From: Candidatus Sumerlaeota bacterium
GTDB lineage: Bacteria; CG03; SLGR01
DNA: 18,795 nucleotides
Direction: 5' to 3'
Assembly (NCBI GenBank): GCA_007136585.1
Contig: SLGR01000190.1
Coordinates: forward strand, 1-18,795
The notes beneath the pieces are model-generated. The model made no database searches, was not told where the DNA came from, and was given only the letters and a program-made list of their open reading frames with translations. Shown here in pieces: positions 1 through 6,502 of the stretch. Each line of letters begins with the position of its first letter. Position 1 is the stretch's first letter. A program made the translations under genes and the position numbers.

Positions 1-390
1 AAGAGAATGTTTTTTATACCCTCGAGTCTGAGAGTTTCAAAGAACTGGGTGGTGACTATGGGGTTTGAAAACTGTCTCTTTCTCTTCCCGGAAAAAGAGT
101 GGGAATCCATAACTGAGAAGATAAAGGCCTCCCCTCTTACAAAAAAAGATACACGTAATTTTTTCAGACTTTTTCTCTCCCAGGCCCGCGCCCTTCAGCT
201 TGACGGGCAGGGGCGTATACTCATACCCGAGTCTCTCGGAGCTCATTCCGGGCTTAAAAAATCATGCGTATTTGTAGGTATGCTCAACCGTGTGGAGATC
301 TGGGAACCCGGCAGGTGGAGAGAGTTTCTTCAGACGAGAGAGGGGAGTTTTACCGATATGGCGGAGAATATCACCGGGATAGATTTTTAG
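1..390 (+). CDS. mraZ: MraZ, transcriptional regulator of the dcw operon (5' end cut by the window)
   Basis: MraZ is a ring-forming DNA-binding protein of the AbrB-like fold that regulates the mra/dcw promoter in several bacteria. The frame is open from base 1. The ATG at 7 is internal: the residues before and after it (K-R-M-F-F-I-P-S-S-L-R) align with the first MraZ repeat, usually K-G-R-L-x-I-P-x-x-x-R, so the true start and the promoter lie upstream of the window. The second repeat is well kept (LDGQGRILIPESL, about residues 65-77 counted from the ATG at 7), as are PLTKKD (43-48) and NRVEIWE (94-100). The visible part is about 129 residues; the family is usually near 145. The first repeat looks degenerate, with the usual Gly-Arg altered. 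It lies first in the cluster, 12 bases before rsmH, which is the usual place for mraZ. Identity is secure. Confidence 0.93.
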   Translation, partial: KRMFFIPSSLRVSKNWVVTMGFENCLFLFPEKEWESITEKIKASPLTKKDTRNFFRLFLSQARALQLDGQGRILIPESLGAHSGLKKSCVFVGMLNRVEIWEPGRWREFLQTREGSFTDMAENITGIDF

Positions 391-402
391 GCTACAGCCT
401 GG

Positions 403-1356
403 ATGCCGGTTTATCATAAACCCGTCATGGAAGCTGAGGTTCTCGGAGTCCTGGAACCCTCTCCCGGAAAGGTGATAATAGACGGCACCGTAGGAGAAGG
501 GGGGCACAGCCGGCTTATAGGCCCACGGATAAAACCCGGCGGGCTTCTGATAGGTATAGACAGGGACCGTTTGGTTCTTGAGGAGGCTCGGCGCCGGATT
601 GAGGAGACAGGCTCGGATTTCAGGCTTTATCACGGGAGCTATTCCCGCATGCGCGGGTTTCTCAGTGAATCCGGTAAGGAGAAAGCCGACGGAGTTCTGC
701 TGGACCTGGGGTTTTCAATGAGGCATATCAGGGCCTCGGGCCGGGGGTTCAGTTTTATGAAAGACGAGGTTCTGGATATGAGATACGACACTTCATCCGG
801 GGTTCCCGCTTACAGGTGGCTCAGTGAGGCGGAAGAGAGAGATATCCGGGATGTTATACGTAAGTACGGCCAGGATAAGAGAGCTTCCCGGATAGCAAAA
901 GAGATAAAAAAAGAGGCGGATAAAGGGCCCGTTATGACCAGCCGGCGTCTTGCGGCCGCCGTCTCCAGGGCTGTAAAATCCCGCACCCGCAGGAACCCCG
1001 CCACCCGGACGTTCCAGGCATTGAGAATACATGTTAACAGGGAGCTGGATGAGCTTGAAACGGGGCTTAGGGAGGCCCTTTTATCCCTGGAAAAAGGAGG
1101 AGTTCTGGCTGTTATAACCTATCACTCGCTGGAAGACAGGGCAGTCAAGAGATTTATGGCCGGTTATACGGGCAGGTGCCGGTGCCCTTCCGGAATCCCT
1201 GAATGCAGATGTTCGGCTTCCGATAAGGTTCCGCTGGTATCTTTTCCGGGGGTTTCGGGAAGCGCTCCAGATGCCGGAGAGATTAGCGAAAACCCCAGCG
1301 CCCGCAGCGCCCGGCTGCGCGTATGCCGGATTGAGACTCCCTGGGTTGCAGGGTAA
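403..1356 (+). CDS. rsmH: 16S rRNA (cytosine-1402-N4)-methyltransferase RsmH (MraW)
   Basis: RsmH uses S-adenosylmethionine to methylate N4 of C1402 in the ribosomal P site. The 317-residue protein has the usual family length and motifs: SAM-binding DGTVGEGGHS (27-36), GIDRD (51-55), DLGFS (101-105), RGFSF (114-118), DMRYD (125-129), NPATRTFQALRI (198-209), HSLEDRAVKRF (241-251) and a C-terminal E-I-x-x-N-P-x-x-R-S-A-R-L-R (293-306). Two places depart from consensus: the stretch usually GVSSxQLD reads GFSMRHIR, and NPRSRSA reads NPSARSA. Four cysteines at 259, 261, 268 and 270 form a C-x-C...C-x-C cluster near the C terminus. The ATG at 403 gives the usual N terminus (HKPVM close to the start). 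No strong ribosome-binding site precedes it; the gene starts 12 bases after mraZ. Confidence 0.96.
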   Translation: MPVYHKPVMEAEVLGVLEPSPGKVIIDGTVGEGGHSRLIGPRIKPGGLLIGIDRDRLVLEEARRRIEETGSDFRLYHGSYSRMRGFLSESGKEKADGVLLDLGFSMRHIRASGRGFSFMKDEVLDMRYDTSSGVPAYRWLSEAEERDIRDVIRKYGQDKRASRIAKEIKKEADKGPVMTSRRLAAAVSRAVKSRTRRNPATRTFQALRIHVNRELDELETGLREALLSLEKGGVLAVITYHSLEDRAVKRFMAGYTGRCRCPSGIPECRCSASDKVPLVSFPGVSGSAPDAGEISENPSARSARLRVCRIETPWVAG

Positions 1357-1360
1357 GGAG
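1355..1360 (+). promoter_or_regulatory. Strong ribosome-binding site (AAGGAG) ahead of the 12-codon ORF leading into ftsL
   Basis: AAGGAG overlaps the rsmH stop codon and lies 4 bases before the ATG at 1365. It is the best Shine-Dalgarno match between rsmH and ftsL, yet it serves an ATG whose frame closes after 12 codons. The ATG assigned to ftsL at 1400 has only a weak purine run before it. Confidence 0.6.
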
Positions 1361-1364
1361 AGAG

Positions 1365-1403
1365 ATGAAGCGTAGTTACTGTAAAAGAAAGACGGCGTTA
1401 TGA
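1365..1403 (+). CDS. 12-codon ORF overlapping the ftsL start (possible leader peptide, or N terminus of FtsL in another frame)
   Basis: ATG at 1365 follows AAGGAG with 4-base spacing and encodes the basic peptide MKRSYCKRKTAL. Its TGA (1401-1403) overlaps the ftsL ATG (1400-1402) as ATGA. Three readings are possible. It may be a short leader whose termination feeds reinitiation at ftsL. It may be the true cytoplasmic N terminus of FtsL, joined by a -1 frameshift or hidden by an indel in this assembly; a basic tail ahead of the membrane segment would suit FtsL. Or it may be chance. The strong ribosome-binding site favours one of the first two. No homology is recognised. Confidence 0.35.
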   Translation: MKRSYCKRKTAL

Positions 1404-1756
1404 GGGTAAGAGGGATAGCCCTGCTTCTTTGCGGTGTTTTCATTGTTCTGGGGTTTCTTACATGGCAGCAGATCACGGTTTTCAGGCTGGGTTACAGGAT
1501 AAGCGAACTCAGCCAGGAGATGGTCGTGGCAGAGATACACAACCAGGAGCTTATGGAAGAGGCTAGGGATAAACTTACGTTAACCGTTATCTGCCGCCGG
1601 TCACGGGCCGAGCTTCGTATGAAGGTCCCGGGAACCTCTGAGAAAGATCTGATAAAAGTTGAAGGGGTATCTTCACCCGGCAGAGAGGGCAGGATTGATC
1701 GGGTTGTGGCATACTTCCGGGAGCTTTTCAGCCCTTCCCAGGCGCAGGCCAGATAA
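1400..1756 (+). CDS. ftsL: FtsL-like cell division protein
   Basis: FtsL is a small bitopic protein that pairs with FtsB through a coiled coil, binds FtsQ, and helps activate FtsW-FtsI. The product is 118 residues: a very short cytoplasmic tail, one membrane segment (about 6-22, GIALLLCGVFIVLGFL region), then a polar helical stretch rich in Glu, Gln and Leu (about 27-60) that fits a coiled coil. A segment R-S-R-A-E-L-R-M-K-V-P (68-78) resembles the conserved A-x-x-L-G-M-x-x-P of FtsL, although Gly is replaced by Arg. Position between rsmH and ftsI supports the call. Primary sequence conservation in FtsL is low, so identity rests on topology, length and place. The start is uncertain: the stronger ribosome-binding site serves an ATG in another frame at 1365. 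Confidence 0.8.
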   Translation: MRVRGIALLLCGVFIVLGFLTWQQITVFRLGYRISELSQEMVVAEIHNQELMEEARDKLTLTVICRRSRAELRMKVPGTSEKDLIKVEGVSSPGREGRIDRVVAYFRELFSPSQAQAR

Positions 1757-1788
1757 GGATCCCGCCCCCTGCTGAAAGAGTATATGCC

Positions 1789-1956
1789 ATGAATCTGATT
1801 CCGCAGAGAAGAATAAAAATTTTTGAAACCCGAGAACTCGTCTCGAATGCGCCTTACGCCGGGCCGCGCGGTTTTGAGAGGTGTAAAGGAGCCCTTATAC
1901 CGGAAGAAACGCTGAAAAGAGTGGGCTCGCCGGTTACTGGGGCGATTAAGCAGTGA
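1789..1956 (+). CDS. Small ORF of unknown function between ftsL and ftsI, stop overlapping the ftsI start
   Basis: An ATG at 1789 opens a 55-codon frame ending in TGA at 1954-1956, which overlaps the proposed ftsI GTG (1953-1955) as GTGA. A modest purine run (GAAAGAG, 1774-1780) precedes it by 8 bases. The peptide begins MNLIPQRRIKIFETRELVSN, is basic at its N terminus, and has no membrane segment or motif I recognise. It uses AGA, AGG and ATA codons like its neighbours. It fills most of the largest gap in the cluster (196 bases), and ftsI itself has no good ribosome-binding site, so translation of this ORF could carry ribosomes to ftsI. It could also be the cytoplasmic tail of FtsI displaced by a frameshift, or a chance ORF. 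Confidence 0.45.
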   Translation: MNLIPQRRIKIFETRELVSNAPYAGPRGFERCKGALIPEETLKRVGSPVTGAIKQ

Positions 1957-3641
1957 AGTTCAAGTTCCGGCTGATTATTGTCTGCGCGGCACTGCTTCTT
2001 AGCTACGCGGGCCTGGGGTACAGGCTCTTCAGGATCCAGGTCACCGGATACAGCAGGTTCAGTTCCCTGGCCCGCAGGAGTTACTATGTTCTTTCGGAGA
2101 AGACCTCTCCGCGCCGCGGGAACATATACGACAGAAACGGGGAGGTGCTGGCCGTAAACAGGCATACCTACTCCGTAGGATACAACTCTTCCCGCGGAAA
2201 CCCCTGTCCGCAGACGGTCTCGGCGGTTGCTTCGGCTCTTAACCTTAATCCGATTGAGCTCCGGAACCGTATGAACTCGGGAAGGTTTGTCTGGCTCGCC
2301 AGGCATACGGAACCTTCTGCTGCCGGAGAACTCAAACAAATAGAAGACATGGGACTTCTTCTTACAAAGGAGAATCACCGTCTCTACCCGCTCTCCCCGG
2401 TAGCTTCTCATCTGATAGGGTGTGTGGGAACGGATAACCAGGGTCTTTCAGGGGTGGAGTTCAACTTTGATCACCAGCTTAGGGGAATCCAGGGTCGCCG
2501 CCGGCTTGTAAGGGATGCGCGCGGTCGGCTTATTTATTCGGCCCAGGATATTTCTGACGAGGCCGCGTCGGTTGACGATATTTACCTTACAATAGACTCC
2601 CGGCTTCAGTATATAGCCGAAAGGGAGCTGAAAAAAGGGTTTGAAAGGTACTCCCCGGAGTGGGCTATGGCACTGATACAGAAACCCGATACAGGAGAGA
2701 TACTGGCTATGGCTTTCTATCCGGGTTTTGATAACAACGCTCCGGTTCTTTCTTCGGAAGTTCTTAATAATAAGGCTGTCTCAAATATTTTTGAACCCGG
2801 GTCTACCTTCAAGATCGTAACCGCCGCAGCGGCCCTTGAGGAGAATATGCTCAGGCCTCATGAAACGATTTACTGCGAAGAAGGTGAGTATGAAGTGGGA
2901 GGGTTTCCCATAAGGGATTTTGAACCTCACGGAGATCTTACTTTTACGGATATTATGGTGCATTCCTCAAATATCGGGATGGCAAAACTGGGGGAGAAGC
3001 TGGGAAGAAACCTTATGTACAAGTACTCAAGGGATTTCGGGTTCGGAAACTTTACCGGGATAAGGCTTCCCGGGGAGACCCGGGGGATACTAAGGAAACC
3101 CGACAGCTGGAGCGGTACCAGTCTCTCCCGGATATCTTTCGGACAGGAGATAGGCGTGACAGGGGTCCAGCTTGTAGGGGCCTTCTCCGCGATAGCAAAC
3201 GGAGGGGTGCTCTATGAGCCCCGTATAATCAGCCGGATACTATCCGGGGATTCAGAGAGGGTTTTTGAGCCTCTAATGATAAGGAGGGTCGTCAGCCGGG
3301 AGACCGCCCGGGAGGTTGCCCGTATGATGAAGAAATCCGTGGAGCGGGGTTCGGGTTTTAAAGCTCAGATCCCGGGGTACGGGGTATCCGGGAAGACCGG
3401 AACAGCCCAGAAATATAACCCCCGGACTTTCAGTTACAAGCGGGGAAAGTATGTGGCTCTTTTCGGAGGTTCGGTTCCGGCCGATGACCCGGAACTTACG
3501 ATACTTGTGGTCTTTGACGAGCCCGATGAATCTCTTTACTGGGGGGGGTACGTGGCTGCTCCGGTTTTCAGAGAGATAGCCGAAGCCGCGCTAAGCTGCC
3601 TCGGGATACCGCCCCGAAGGGATACGGCAAGCTCAAAATGA
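1953..3641 (+). CDS. ftsI: Septal peptidoglycan transpeptidase FtsI (class B penicillin-binding protein, PBP3-type)
   Basis: FtsI crosslinks septal peptidoglycan together with FtsW. The 562-residue protein has an N-terminal membrane anchor (about 6-22), the PBP dimer-domain motif RRGNIYDRNGEVLA (54-67), and a transpeptidase domain with catalytic STFK (284-287, in FEPGSTFK), SSN (338-340) and KTG (481-483, in SGKTGTAQ). ISFGQEIGVT (394-403) is also typical. There is no transglycosylase domain and no PASTA repeat, so it is class B of the Gram-negative type. The start is GTG at 1953. An in-frame TAA at 1947-1949 rules out any earlier start, and the GTG overlaps the TGA of the small ORF upstream. 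The 3' end overlaps murE as ATGA. Without a good ribosome-binding site, translation probably depends on coupling. Could be labelled Spo-VD-like by some schemes; place in the cluster favours FtsI. Confidence 0.96.
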   Translation: MKFKFRLIIVCAALLLSYAGLGYRLFRIQVTGYSRFSSLARRSYYVLSEKTSPRRGNIYDRNGEVLAVNRHTYSVGYNSSRGNPCPQTVSAVASALNLNPIELRNRMNSGRFVWLARHTEPSAAGELKQIEDMGLLLTKENHRLYPLSPVASHLIGCVGTDNQGLSGVEFNFDHQLRGIQGRRRLVRDARGRLIYSAQDISDEAASVDDIYLTIDSRLQYIAERELKKGFERYSPEWAMALIQKPDTGEILAMAFYPGFDNNAPVLSSEVLNNKAVSNIFEPGSTFKIVTAAAALEENMLRPHETIYCEEGEYEVGGFPIRDFEPHGDLTFTDIMVHSSNIGMAKLGEKLGRNLMYKYSRDFGFGNFTGIRLPGETRGILRKPDSWSGTSLSRISFGQEIGVTGVQLVGAFSAIANGGVLYEPRIISRILSGDSERVFEPLMIRRVVSRETAREVARMMKKSVERGSGFKAQIPGYGVSGKTGTAQKYNPRTFSYKRGKYVALFGGSVPADDPELTILVVFDEPDESLYWGGYVAAPVFREIAEAALSCLGIPPRRDTASSK

Positions 3642-5080
3642 AACTGGGTGACCTTGTCTCAATTGTCCCGCCCGTGAAATGCACGGCGGACCATGCCCTG
3701 GATATCAGAGGTGTAACCTCTTTTTCAGGGGAAGTTAAAGAGGGGTTTGTTTTTTTTGCGCTTCCCGGGCGCAATAATCACGGTATAAAATTTACCGGGG
3801 AAGCCCTTGAAAAGGGAGCAGCGGTTGTAGTCTCAGACCGAGACTGCCCTGAAGCCGACCTGGTTTACACTGACCCTTTTGCCGCGATGTCGGCGTTCTC
3901 GGCCGCTCTCAGCGCCTGGCCTGCCCTGAGTATGAATTTAACCGGTATAACCGGGACAAACGGCAAGACAACCGTATCCCGGATCGTATACGCTATCCTT
4001 TGCTCCATTGGGCCGGCGGGGATAGTCGGGACTCAGGGGTTCAGGTACAACGGGTCTTCCGGGAGGTTTTCCATGACTACGCCTCAGGCCTGGGAACTCC
4101 AGCCTCTACTGAGGAGAATGCTGGACTCCGGGGTCAGTAACGCGGTTATGGAGGTCTCTTCTCACGCCCTGGAACTCAAGAGAGTTGCGGATCTGTGGTT
4201 CGAGGGGGTCATTTTCACGAACCTTACCAGGGACCATCTTGATTTTCACGGAAGTTTAGAGAACTATTACCGCTCCAAACTCAGGATATTTGACCTTCTA
4301 AGGGACGAGGCACTCTCCCGTGTTGTGATAAACACGGATGACGATTACGGCAGGAGAATGATAAGGGATAAAAAACTTGATGCGGTCAGTTACGGGCTAG
4401 GACCGGAGGCGGATTTCCGGGCTTCGGTAAAGAAATTAGGGATAAAGGGAAGCAGTTTCAAGCTGGTGACGCCTTACGGGAGCAGGGATATGAATGTCAG
4501 GCTTGTAGGCCGGTTCAATATATACAACTGCCTGGCGGCGCTGGCCTGGGCGATAAGAAAGGAGAATCAGATGGAAAGTATATGCAGGGTTGTTGAGGAG
4601 GTTTCACCGGTACCCGGGAGACTGGAGCTGGTCAGCAGGGAAGGGGAGGATAACAGGGTAGTGGTGATAGATTACGCCCATACCCCGGACGCACTTGAGA
4701 ACGTCCTTCTCACCCTGAAAGAGGCTGCTCCCAGGAGACTTATATGTGTATTCGGGTGCGGGGGCGACAGGGACCGGACAAAGCGTCCTGTTATGGGAAA
4801 GATAGCCGGTCTTATCGCTGATACGGTTTACCTTACATCCGATAATCCCAGAAGCGAGGACCCCGTGGGGATACTCCTGGATATTGAGCTTGGTCTGCGT
4901 CAGACCTCTACCCCCTACCTGGTCATATCGGACAGGGAGGAGGCGATAATGGCCGCGCTCAGAGACGCCCGGCCTGGTGACTGTGTCCTGATAGCCGGGA
5001 AAGGCGACGAAGAGTACCAGATAGTGGGGGATGAAAAAATACCTTTTTCCGACCGCCGTGTTGCGCGGAAGTATCTCTGA
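3638..5080 (+). CDS. murE: UDP-MurNAc-L-Ala-D-Glu:meso-diaminopimelate ligase MurE
   Basis: MurE adds the third stem-peptide residue in the cytoplasm using ATP. The 480-residue protein has the Mur ligase P-loop TGTNGKTT (105-112), MEVSSHAL (171-178), NLTRDHLDFHG (195-205), the lysine expected to be carbamylated in YYRSKLRIF (K214), and DYAHTPD (345-351). DNPR at 402-405 is the signature of meso-diaminopimelate specificity, so the wall is of the DAP type rather than lysine type. The downstream substrate loop, usually GKGHE, reads GKGDE (454-458): the glutamate is kept and His is replaced by Asp. The ATG at 3638 overlaps the ftsI stop (ATGA). No clear ribosome-binding site is seen, which suggests coupled translation. 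Length is normal. Confidence 0.97.
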   Translation: MKLGDLVSIVPPVKCTADHALDIRGVTSFSGEVKEGFVFFALPGRNNHGIKFTGEALEKGAAVVVSDRDCPEADLVYTDPFAAMSAFSAALSAWPALSMNLTGITGTNGKTTVSRIVYAILCSIGPAGIVGTQGFRYNGSSGRFSMTTPQAWELQPLLRRMLDSGVSNAVMEVSSHALELKRVADLWFEGVIFTNLTRDHLDFHGSLENYYRSKLRIFDLLRDEALSRVVINTDDDYGRRMIRDKKLDAVSYGLGPEADFRASVKKLGIKGSSFKLVTPYGSRDMNVRLVGRFNIYNCLAALAWAIRKENQMESICRVVEEVSPVPGRLELVSREGEDNRVVVIDYAHTPDALENVLLTLKEAAPRRLICVFGCGGDRDRTKRPVMGKIAGLIADTVYLTSDNPRSEDPVGILLDIELGLRQTSTPYLVISDREEAIMAALRDARPGDCVLIAGKGDEEYQIVGDEKIPFSDRRVARKYL

Positions 5081-5084
5081 CGGG

Positions 5085-5165
5085 ATGTTTGCGGGCAGAG
5101 AAACACAGGGAAAGGGAATAATAAAAAAGGGTTTCCGCGCGTTCTGCCGGAGGTTCTGCCCCTGA
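5085..5165 (+). CDS. 26-codon ORF bridging the murE-murF gap (possible leader)
   Basis: ATG at 5085, four bases after the murE stop, opens a 26-codon frame (begins MFAGRETQGKGIIKKGF, rich in Lys and Arg). Its TGA at 5163-5165 overlaps the murF ATG as TGATG. GCGGAAG (5065-5071) lies 13 bases upstream, a poor spacing for a ribosome-binding site. The murF ribosome-binding site CGGAGG (5148-5153) lies inside this ORF. It could keep ribosomes moving between murE and murF, or it may be a chance frame; a 26-codon open frame is not statistically remarkable by itself. No homology is recognised. Confidence 0.25.
   Translation: MFAGRETQGKGIIKKGFRAFCRRFCP
5148..5153 (+). promoter_or_regulatory. Ribosome-binding site (CGGAGG) of murF
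   Basis: CGGAGG precedes the murF ATG at 5165 by 11 bases, slightly long but acceptable. It supports this ATG as the murF start, since the protein then begins with the expected first strand and helix of the MurF N-terminal domain. Confidence 0.6.
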
Positions 5166-6502
5166 TGAGGAGGGTTTCACTGGAAAAGATAGCCGCCTGG
5201 ACCGGGGGGCGCCTGAGGGGTGACGGGAAAAAAACAGTCACAGAAGCGGTAATAGATTCCAGGAAAGCCTCCCCCGATTCGCTTTTTTTCTGCCTTAAGG
5301 GAAAAAATACCGACGGTCATCTATTTGCCGGGGAGGCCCGCAGAAAAGGGAGCGCGGTTATAGGGGAGACTCCGGAGTGTGATATAGAGGTATACTCTTC
5401 CACGGAGGCCCTTGCCGATACCGCTTCCGGGTACAGGAAAGAGCTTAAGGGCGCCGTGGCCGGGGTGACCGGCTCCTGCGGCAAGACCACCACGGTACGA
5501 ATGGCCGAAACCGCGATGAAGGGCAGTTTTCCCGTGACGGCCTCCCCGGAAAGCTATAATAACCATATAGGGCTTCCTCTTGCCCTCCTTGGGGCCGGGG
5601 TAGAGGACCGGGCGGTTATCCTTGAGATGGGTGCAAACCACAGGGGGGAGATATCCCGTCTCTCAGAGATCGCCGCTCCCGATGCCGGAGTGATAACTTT
5701 TATAGGGGACGCTCATATAGGGTGTTTCGGTAGCCGGGGGGATATCCTTGATGCGAAGTTCGAACTTGCTGATTCCCTTAACCCCGGGGGGCTGCTCATT
5801 TATAATTATGACCAGGAGGAGGTGCGGGAGAGGGTTTCCGGGTACAGGAAGCTCCGGGTCACGGGTTTCGGATTTTCACCCGGCGCTGAGCTCAGATGCG
5901 CGGAGCTGAAGCAGTGGGAAGGGGGGTCTTCCTTCAGCCTTAACGGAGAAAACTTCAGGATAAACGCCCCGGGAGTTCATAATGTTTACAACTCTCTTGG
6001 CGCCGCGGCCCTGGCTCTTGAGTACGGTATCACCCCGGCGGAAATCTCCGAAAGGCTTGAGAGTTTTAAACTTCCCAGTCACCGGATGCAGTATATCCGC
6101 GCCGGCGGAGTTTCCATTATAGACGATTCGTATAACGCGAGTCCTTCTTCGGTAAGGGCCCTTTTCGGAGAGCTGTTGAAAATATACCCTCAAAAGGATA
6201 TAATCGCCGTAATCGGGCAGCTGAACGAGCTGGGTCGTTTTTCAGAGCAAATGCACAGGGAAACCGGAGAGTTCCTGGCAGGGCTCGGGAATGTTAAATA
6301 TATACTGGCCGGCGGGAGTTTCGCCGAACCTCTCCTTGAGGCGGCCGCCTCCCGGGGTATGCCCCGGGAAAACCTGGTGAGATTCAAAGACCCCGGCGAG
6401 GCCTCTGAACTCATAAAAAAGTTCTCCGGTCCCGGAAGGATCGCCGTTCTGAAAGGCTCGCGCCTGGAAAAACTTGAAGATATAATCGGAAACCTTAAAT
6501 AA
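5165..6502 (+). CDS. murF: UDP-MurNAc-tripeptide:D-Ala-D-Ala ligase MurF
   Basis: MurF joins the D-Ala-D-Ala dipeptide made by Ddl to UDP-MurNAc-tripeptide, giving the pentapeptide precursor. The 445-residue protein has the N-terminal substrate domain with IDSR (30-33), P-loop TGSCGKTT (102-109), NNHIGLPLALL (132-142), EMGANHRGEI (154-163), HNVYNSLGA (272-280), the strongly conserved DDSYNASP (320-327) and a C-terminal LKGSR loop. LGDMLELG of many MurF proteins reads IGQLNELG (350-357). Length is normal. The start is separated from murE by 84 bases with a ribosome-binding site at 5148-5153. The TAA overlaps the mraY ATG by one base (TAATG). Confidence 0.97.
   Translation: MRRVSLEKIAAWTGGRLRGDGKKTVTEAVIDSRKASPDSLFFCLKGKNTDGHLFAGEARRKGSAVIGETPECDIEVYSSTEALADTASGYRKELKGAVAGVTGSCGKTTTVRMAETAMKGSFPVTASPESYNNHIGLPLALLGAGVEDRAVILEMGANHRGEISRLSEIAAPDAGVITFIGDAHIGCFGSRGDILDAKFELADSLNPGGLLIYNYDQEEVRERVSGYRKLRVTGFGFSPGAELRCAELKQWEGGSSFSLNGENFRINAPGVHNVYNSLGAAALALEYGITPAEISERLESFKLPSHRMQYIRAGGVSIIDDSYNASPSSVRALFGELLKIYPQKDIIAVIGQLNELGRFSEQMHRETGEFLAGLGNVKYILAGGSFAEPLLEAAASRGMPRENLVRFKDPGEASELIKKFSGPGRIAVLKGSRLEKLEDIIGNLK

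Noticed and set aside
7-9. ATG at 7 as the mraZ start
   Set aside because: The frame is open to base 1 and the aligned first MraZ repeat spans this ATG, so it is an internal methionine.
1831-1845. CGAGA/TCTCG inverted repeat in the ftsL-ftsI gap as a terminator or operator
   Set aside because: The stem is only 5 bases with a 5-base loop, no T run follows, and it lies within the 55-codon ORF.
1854-2411. 185-codon open frame on the minus strand over ftsI
   Set aside because: It is antisense to conserved ftsI sequence, has low-complexity composition without motifs, and no gap or promoter supports it.
3275-3295. AAGGAGG-like sequence inside ftsI as an internal start signal
   Set aside because: It encodes the Arg-Arg of a well-formed FtsI domain and no independent frame follows.
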